Assembly: GCA_003023165.1 (NCBI GenBank)
Contig: PXSD01000133.1
Coordinates: 5,724 to 12,624, forward strand
Length of the DNA: 6,901 nt
Reading direction: 5' to 3'
DNA from: Halobacteriales archaeon QS_9_67_15
Lineage (GTDB): Archaea > Halobacteriota > Halobacteria > Halobacteriales > Haloarculaceae
Notes under the pieces: generated by a model
What the model saw: the letters and a program-made list of their open reading frames with translations, nothing else
Database searches by the model: none
What the model was told of the DNA's origin: nothing
Position numbers and translations under genes: made by a program
Shown here: positions 5,060 to 6,901 of the stretch, one piece after another
Layout of the letters: every line of letters begins with the position of its first letter
Position numbering within the stretch: position 1 is the first letter of the stretch

Positions 5060-5098
5060 CCACAGGCAGAGCATCCGTGACAATTGTTAGCTCGCAAC

Positions 5099-5105
5099 GT
5101 TAATC
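5099..5105 (+). promoter_or_regulatory. TATA-like box of the methyltransferase gene
   Basis: GTTAATC lies 29-35 bases before the ATG at 5134 and supports that ATG, not the TTG at 5107 in the same frame. A small palindrome ACAATTGT (5080-5087) lies just upstream. Confidence 0.5.
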
Positions 5106-5133
5106 ATTGGCGTCCACCCGATCGATAGATGGA

Positions 5134-5829
5134 ATGACTGACGTAGGCAGTGCGTTCGACTGGGATGCGTGTTGGGCAGGGAATATCGCCGGGTATGATA
5201 GTTGGTCTTACGAGTTCGGGGCGAAATTAGCAACGACGTTTTCTCAGTTGTTCGACGATATCGGCCCACCAAAGACAGTTGCGTCTGTCGGCTGTGGCCC
5301 CGCGACGACGCTCCTGAATCTGGCTGAAGATTACCCTGAACACCACTTCTACGGGTACGATATTTCTCCCCAAGCTATCGAACAGGCACGAAAGCGGCGG
5401 GACGACCGTGGAATCGAGAACGTCATCTTCACTGTAGACCGTCTGCCTCGTCTTTCAACCGATAGGACATTTCAGTTCGTATATAGCATCGCAACCCTCC
5501 ATTACGTGGCCGAGAGCGAGATGGCTGTGAGAAGCCTCTGGCAGTGCGTCGAACCCGAGGGACACCTCGCCGTGAACTACCCGACCCCGTTCCATCAAAA
5601 GGAAATGATGCCGAAGCTCGTCGAAAACTGGGACGAGGTTGGATTCGAGAGCAAGAGCCAACAGTGGGTCCGCAACCGATTTCGGCTCATCCTGAACGGG
5701 GAGAATATCCTCACAGAAGAACGGATTGGAGCATTGTTGGAGCGACCCCCTCGTGACATCCGAACGTTCGATGCGGAGATGCCGAGCGAAATCGGTGAGA
5801 AGTTCCGTGTCACCATTCTTCGAAAATGA
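5134..5829 (+). CDS. Class I SAM-dependent methyltransferase, substrate unknown
   Basis: A 231-residue Rossmann-fold methyltransferase. SAM-binding motif I is VASVGCGPATTLL (49-61), the acidic residue after strand 2 that holds the ribose hydroxyls is D76 (YGYDIS), strand 4 is FQFVYSIATLHYV (113-125), and GHLAVNYPTPF (143-153) forms strand 5 and the following loop. A Trp/Tyr-rich N-terminus (FDWDACWAGN, YDSWSYEF) caps the site and may bind a small or planar substrate. The C-terminal ~75 residues lack a motif I recognise. The ATG at 5134 is used because a TATA-like box sits about 30 bases upstream. Codon use is less GC-biased than in the trp or Nudix genes (33/60 at 5161-5220), suggesting transfer or relaxed selection. 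It may act with the small membrane protein downstream, but spacing is about 160 bases and that gene has its own promoter-like box. Confidence 0.88.
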   Translation: MTDVGSAFDWDACWAGNIAGYDSWSYEFGAKLATTFSQLFDDIGPPKTVASVGCGPATTLLNLAEDYPEHHFYGYDISPQAIEQARKRRDDRGIENVIFTVDRLPRLSTDRTFQFVYSIATLHYVAESEMAVRSLWQCVEPEGHLAVNYPTPFHQKEMMPKLVENWDEVGFESKSQQWVRNRFRLILNGENILTEERIGALLERPPRDIRTFDAEMPSEIGEKFRVTILRK

Positions 5830-5866
5830 CGAAGGCGCTTCTGATTCGTTCGGTTAGCACGCTCAC

Positions 5867-5919
5867 TCTATCCGACGGTTCGCTCCCTGGCGGCGTGAAA
5901 CAAACCGTTGGCAACGATT
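5867..5919 (+). repeat. Degenerate 53-base direct repeat, copy A
   Basis: Aligns without gaps to 6506-6558 with about 42 of 53 bases equal, including the identical core CGGCGTGAAAC (5891-5901). The flanks ACGGTTCG and CAAACCGT are nearly complementary, so a stem with the core in the loop is possible. Same orientation as copy B; function unknown. Confidence 0.55.
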
Positions 5920-5953
5920 GGGGGTTTCTTCCGGTCGTGAAACTACTGACAGC

Positions 5954-5963
5954 AATTTATTAT
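5954..5963 (+). promoter_or_regulatory. TATA-like box before the small membrane-protein region
   Basis: AATTTATTAT, one of the most A/T-rich patches in the window, lies 25-34 bases before the ATG at 5988, the exact spacing of a leaderless promoter. Confidence 0.5.
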
Positions 5964-5987
5964 CTGTTAGCTTGGTCTAAGGTAACG

Positions 5988-6059
5988 ATGAGCGATGGAC
6001 GGTCAATGAACCAGCTGATTCGACAAGTTGATTCCTGTGAGCTCTTGGGACCCGTCTGA
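5988..6059 (+). CDS. 23-codon ORF directly behind a TATA-like box; may be the original start of the membrane-protein gene
   Basis: Starts MSDGRSMNQLIRQVDS and ends with TGA at 6057-6059. It overlaps the start of the membrane-protein frame, which has no ATG and no ribosome binding site of its own. Either it is a short leader ORF coupled to the next gene, or a frame change near 6019-6056 has cut off the natural N-terminus. I do not recognise the peptide. Confidence 0.3.
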   Translation: MSDGRSMNQLIRQVDSCELLGPV

Positions 6060-6321
6060 AAAAAAGAAAGCGGATTCCAGTCATGATCCTGGAGTGAAAG
6101 GTAAAGATGTGCAAGAAGGACGTGATCTCTCGGACGACCTGTTTGATTTCAACAAAATTGACTGTATCATGATCGGAGTGTTTCTGAGCATCCCTGCCGG
6201 ATTTTTAACGGTACTTCTTCTCTGGGAATTCTTCCCGCAGTTTCAGAATACGGCAGGTAATATTGTCCGAGACGTTATTGAACTTTTCCGTCTTGTTTAC
6301 TCTTCTGTGGAGTCAATCTAG
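6037..6321 (+). CDS. Small single-pass membrane protein of unknown function
   Basis: About 94 residues from GTG at 6037; a TTG at 6028 in the same frame would add three. An in-frame TGA at 6016 bars any longer version. The N-terminal ~40 residues are hydrophilic and charged (SEKKKADSSHD, KGKDVQEGRDLSDD), followed by one long hydrophobic segment, roughly IMIGVFLSIPAGFLTVLLLW, and an amphipathic C-terminus ending VYSSVESI. No Cys-pair, lipobox or enzyme motif is visible, and I do not recognise the family. GC is low (23/60 at 6241-6300) compared with flanking genes, and degenerate direct repeats lie on both sides, so recent acquisition is plausible. With no Shine-Dalgarno before either start codon, the true start, or even the integrity of the gene, is doubtful. 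Confidence 0.55.
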   Translation: MSSWDPSEKKKADSSHDPGVKGKDVQEGRDLSDDLFDFNKIDCIMIGVFLSIPAGFLTVLLLWEFFPQFQNTAGNIVRDVIELFRLVYSSVESI

Positions 6322-6386
6322 GTAAAGTAGTGATCACATCAGCATCCGCCGAGCGACCGTTGGGAGCGAAGCGGTTCATCGCCGGA

Positions 6387-6403
6387 GCGGGGTGAAACCC
6401 CGC
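6387..6403 (+). repeat. Perfect hairpin with a GAA loop, sharing a core with the direct repeats
   Basis: Arms GCGGGGT and ACCCCGC around GAA. The core GGGGTGAAAC and the GCGGTTC upstream resemble copies A and B (GGCGTGAAAC preceded by GTTCGC), so this may be a third, diverged copy. T-runs follow at 6413-6417 and 6426-6430. Confidence 0.5.
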
Positions 6404-6412
6404 GGAGGCGGC

Positions 6413-6430
6413 TTTTTGGCCGAGCTTTTT
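6413..6430 (+). terminator. Double T-run, probable terminator for the membrane-protein gene
   Basis: Two runs of five T (6413-6417 and 6426-6430) follow the hairpin at 6387-6403, about 92 bases past the stop codon. Confidence 0.4.
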
Positions 6431-6481
6431 CCAAGGAGTGGTGCCCACAGCGAACGCAGTGAGCGAGGACACCCGACGCAG

Positions 6482-6486
6482 AAAAA
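6482..6486 (-). terminator. T-run on the minus strand, possible terminator for the CPBP gene
   Basis: Five A on the plus strand give five T for a transcript coming leftwards from the CPBP gene, 160 bases after its stop. With the plus-strand runs it forms a two-way terminator zone. Confidence 0.3.
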
Positions 6487-6505
6487 GGTCGTTGGGCACG
6501 GTCTA

Positions 6506-6558
6506 TTTAGCGGACAGTTCGCGGCCCGGCGGCGTGAAACGAACCGCTGGTGACGGTT
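6506..6558 (+). repeat. Degenerate 53-base direct repeat, copy B
   Basis: Partner of 5867-5919 at a distance of 639 bases, same orientation, with the identical core CGGCGTGAAAC at 6530-6540. GTTCG (6517-6521) and CGAAC (6540-6544) flank the core as a short stem. The low-GC membrane-protein ORF lies between the copies. Confidence 0.55.
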
Positions 6559-6648
6559 TGATGACACGCTGGGTACCATGGAAAGAGGGACGCGATATCG
6601 GAACAGCGAGCGGACGCGGTCGCAATCCGGGTCCGGTCGACAGCGTCG

Positions 6649-6901
6649 CTACGACCAGACCGGGTCGGGCAGTCCCAGACCCTCGTGGACGAGAAACTCC
6701 AGAGCGTTGACGAGGTAGTGCGCGACGACGACGACTAGCAGACTGTCGGTCAGGATGAAGCCCGCCGCGAGGGCGAGCCCTAGTGCACCCGTGACGGCGA
6801 CGCCGACTCGGCCCTGAGCGCCGTGACCGAGCGCGAACGCGACCGAAGAGACGACCGCCAGCGCCCACGGCGACACGCCGAACGCAGCCCCGGGCGCGCC
6901 G
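6649..6901 (-). CDS. CPBP-family (CAAX protease/Abi) intramembrane metalloprotease, C-terminal part (runs off right edge)
   Basis: The visible 83 C-terminal residues are almost entirely hydrophobic helices with two of the three CPBP active-site motifs: FxxxH as FALGH (22-26 of the visible part) and HxxxN as HYLVN (61-65). The first motif, EExxxR, would lie beyond the edge. Family members are multi-pass membrane proteins that process prenylated or other peptides; in prokaryotes many have unknown substrates, some tied to bacteriocin immunity. The frame is open to the last base, so the GTG at 6876 is not the start; a family member would need roughly 100-200 more residues. The TAG stop is at 6651-6649 and the tail LPDPVWS is hydrophilic. 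Composition is back to the high GC of the chromosome. It points towards the membrane-protein ORF and is not in an operon with it. Confidence 0.8.
   Translation of the reverse strand, partial: GAPGAAFGVSPWALAVVSSVAFALGHGAQGRVGVAVTGALGLALAAGFILTDSLLVVVVAHYLVNALEFLVHEGLGLPDPVWS

Larger units (their letters stand above)
6322..6648. other. Non-coding stretch between two convergent genes, filled with repeats
   Basis: It holds a GCGAAGC mini-hairpin (6366-6372), a perfect hairpin at 6387-6403, T-runs facing both genes, a haloarchaeal filler sequence (AGCGAACGCAGTGAGCGAGG, 6449-6468) and copy B of the direct repeat. Short open frames here have no plausible coding features. Confidence 0.6.

Noticed and set aside
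5826..6059. 77-codon ORF whose ATG overlaps the methyltransferase stop
   Set aside because: The overlap looks like an operon partner, but the frame runs through repeat copy A and across a TATA-like box. I treat only the part from 5988 as possibly translated.
6503..6868. Minus-strand Arg-rich open frame over the CPBP gene
   Set aside because: Shadow of the CPBP gene in another frame; no recognisable domain.

Overview
The window reads as chromosomal DNA of a haloarchaeon (class Halobacteria). Reasons: very high GC in most of it (a hand count of bases 3301-3360 gives 42/60), strongly acidic proteins, a trpC-trpB-trpA gene order known from Haloferax relatives, mostly leaderless-type promoters with an A/T box about 25-35 bases before the ATG, and the short palindromic filler DNA common in haloarchaeal intergenic regions.

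Layout. Bases 1-2614 (minus strand) hold the trpCBA operon, read leftwards: trpC (indole-3-glycerol phosphate synthase), trpB and trpA (the two subunits of tryptophan synthase; trpA runs off the left edge). They carry out the last two steps of tryptophan synthesis. A previously unlisted 21-codon ORF with a perfect Shine-Dalgarno sequence sits exactly between trpB and trpA, overlapping both. The operon promoter and an 18-base inverted repeat that could be an operator lie at 2617-2648. Bases 2650-3150 have no convincing gene but several perfect hairpins. Plus-strand genes follow: an acidic conserved-type protein of unknown function (3182-3640), a CoA-type Nudix hydrolase broken by an internal deletion and frame change (3697-4294), and an MGMT-fold alkyltransferase-like protein whose catalytic Cys is replaced by Asp (4359-4820).

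Bases 4821-5133 are non-coding, with four tandem stem-loops that share an 11-base loop but have different, self-complementary arms. From about 5040 to 6350 GC falls (23/60 at 6241-6300), and this stretch carries a class I SAM methyltransferase and a small single-pass membrane protein with an unclear start; the membrane ORF is bracketed by degenerate 53-base direct repeats. Bases 6322-6648 are non-coding with back-to-back T-runs. The right edge (minus strand) holds the C-terminal part of a CPBP-family intramembrane protease.

The most unusual signal is that all three trp genes contain perfect palindromes; in trpC and trpB these coincide with in-frame, low-complexity insertions relative to the enzyme families, as if hairpin-forming DNA had invaded the reading frames. 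The same hairpin style (GNA triloops, 11-base loops) recurs in the intergenic regions.
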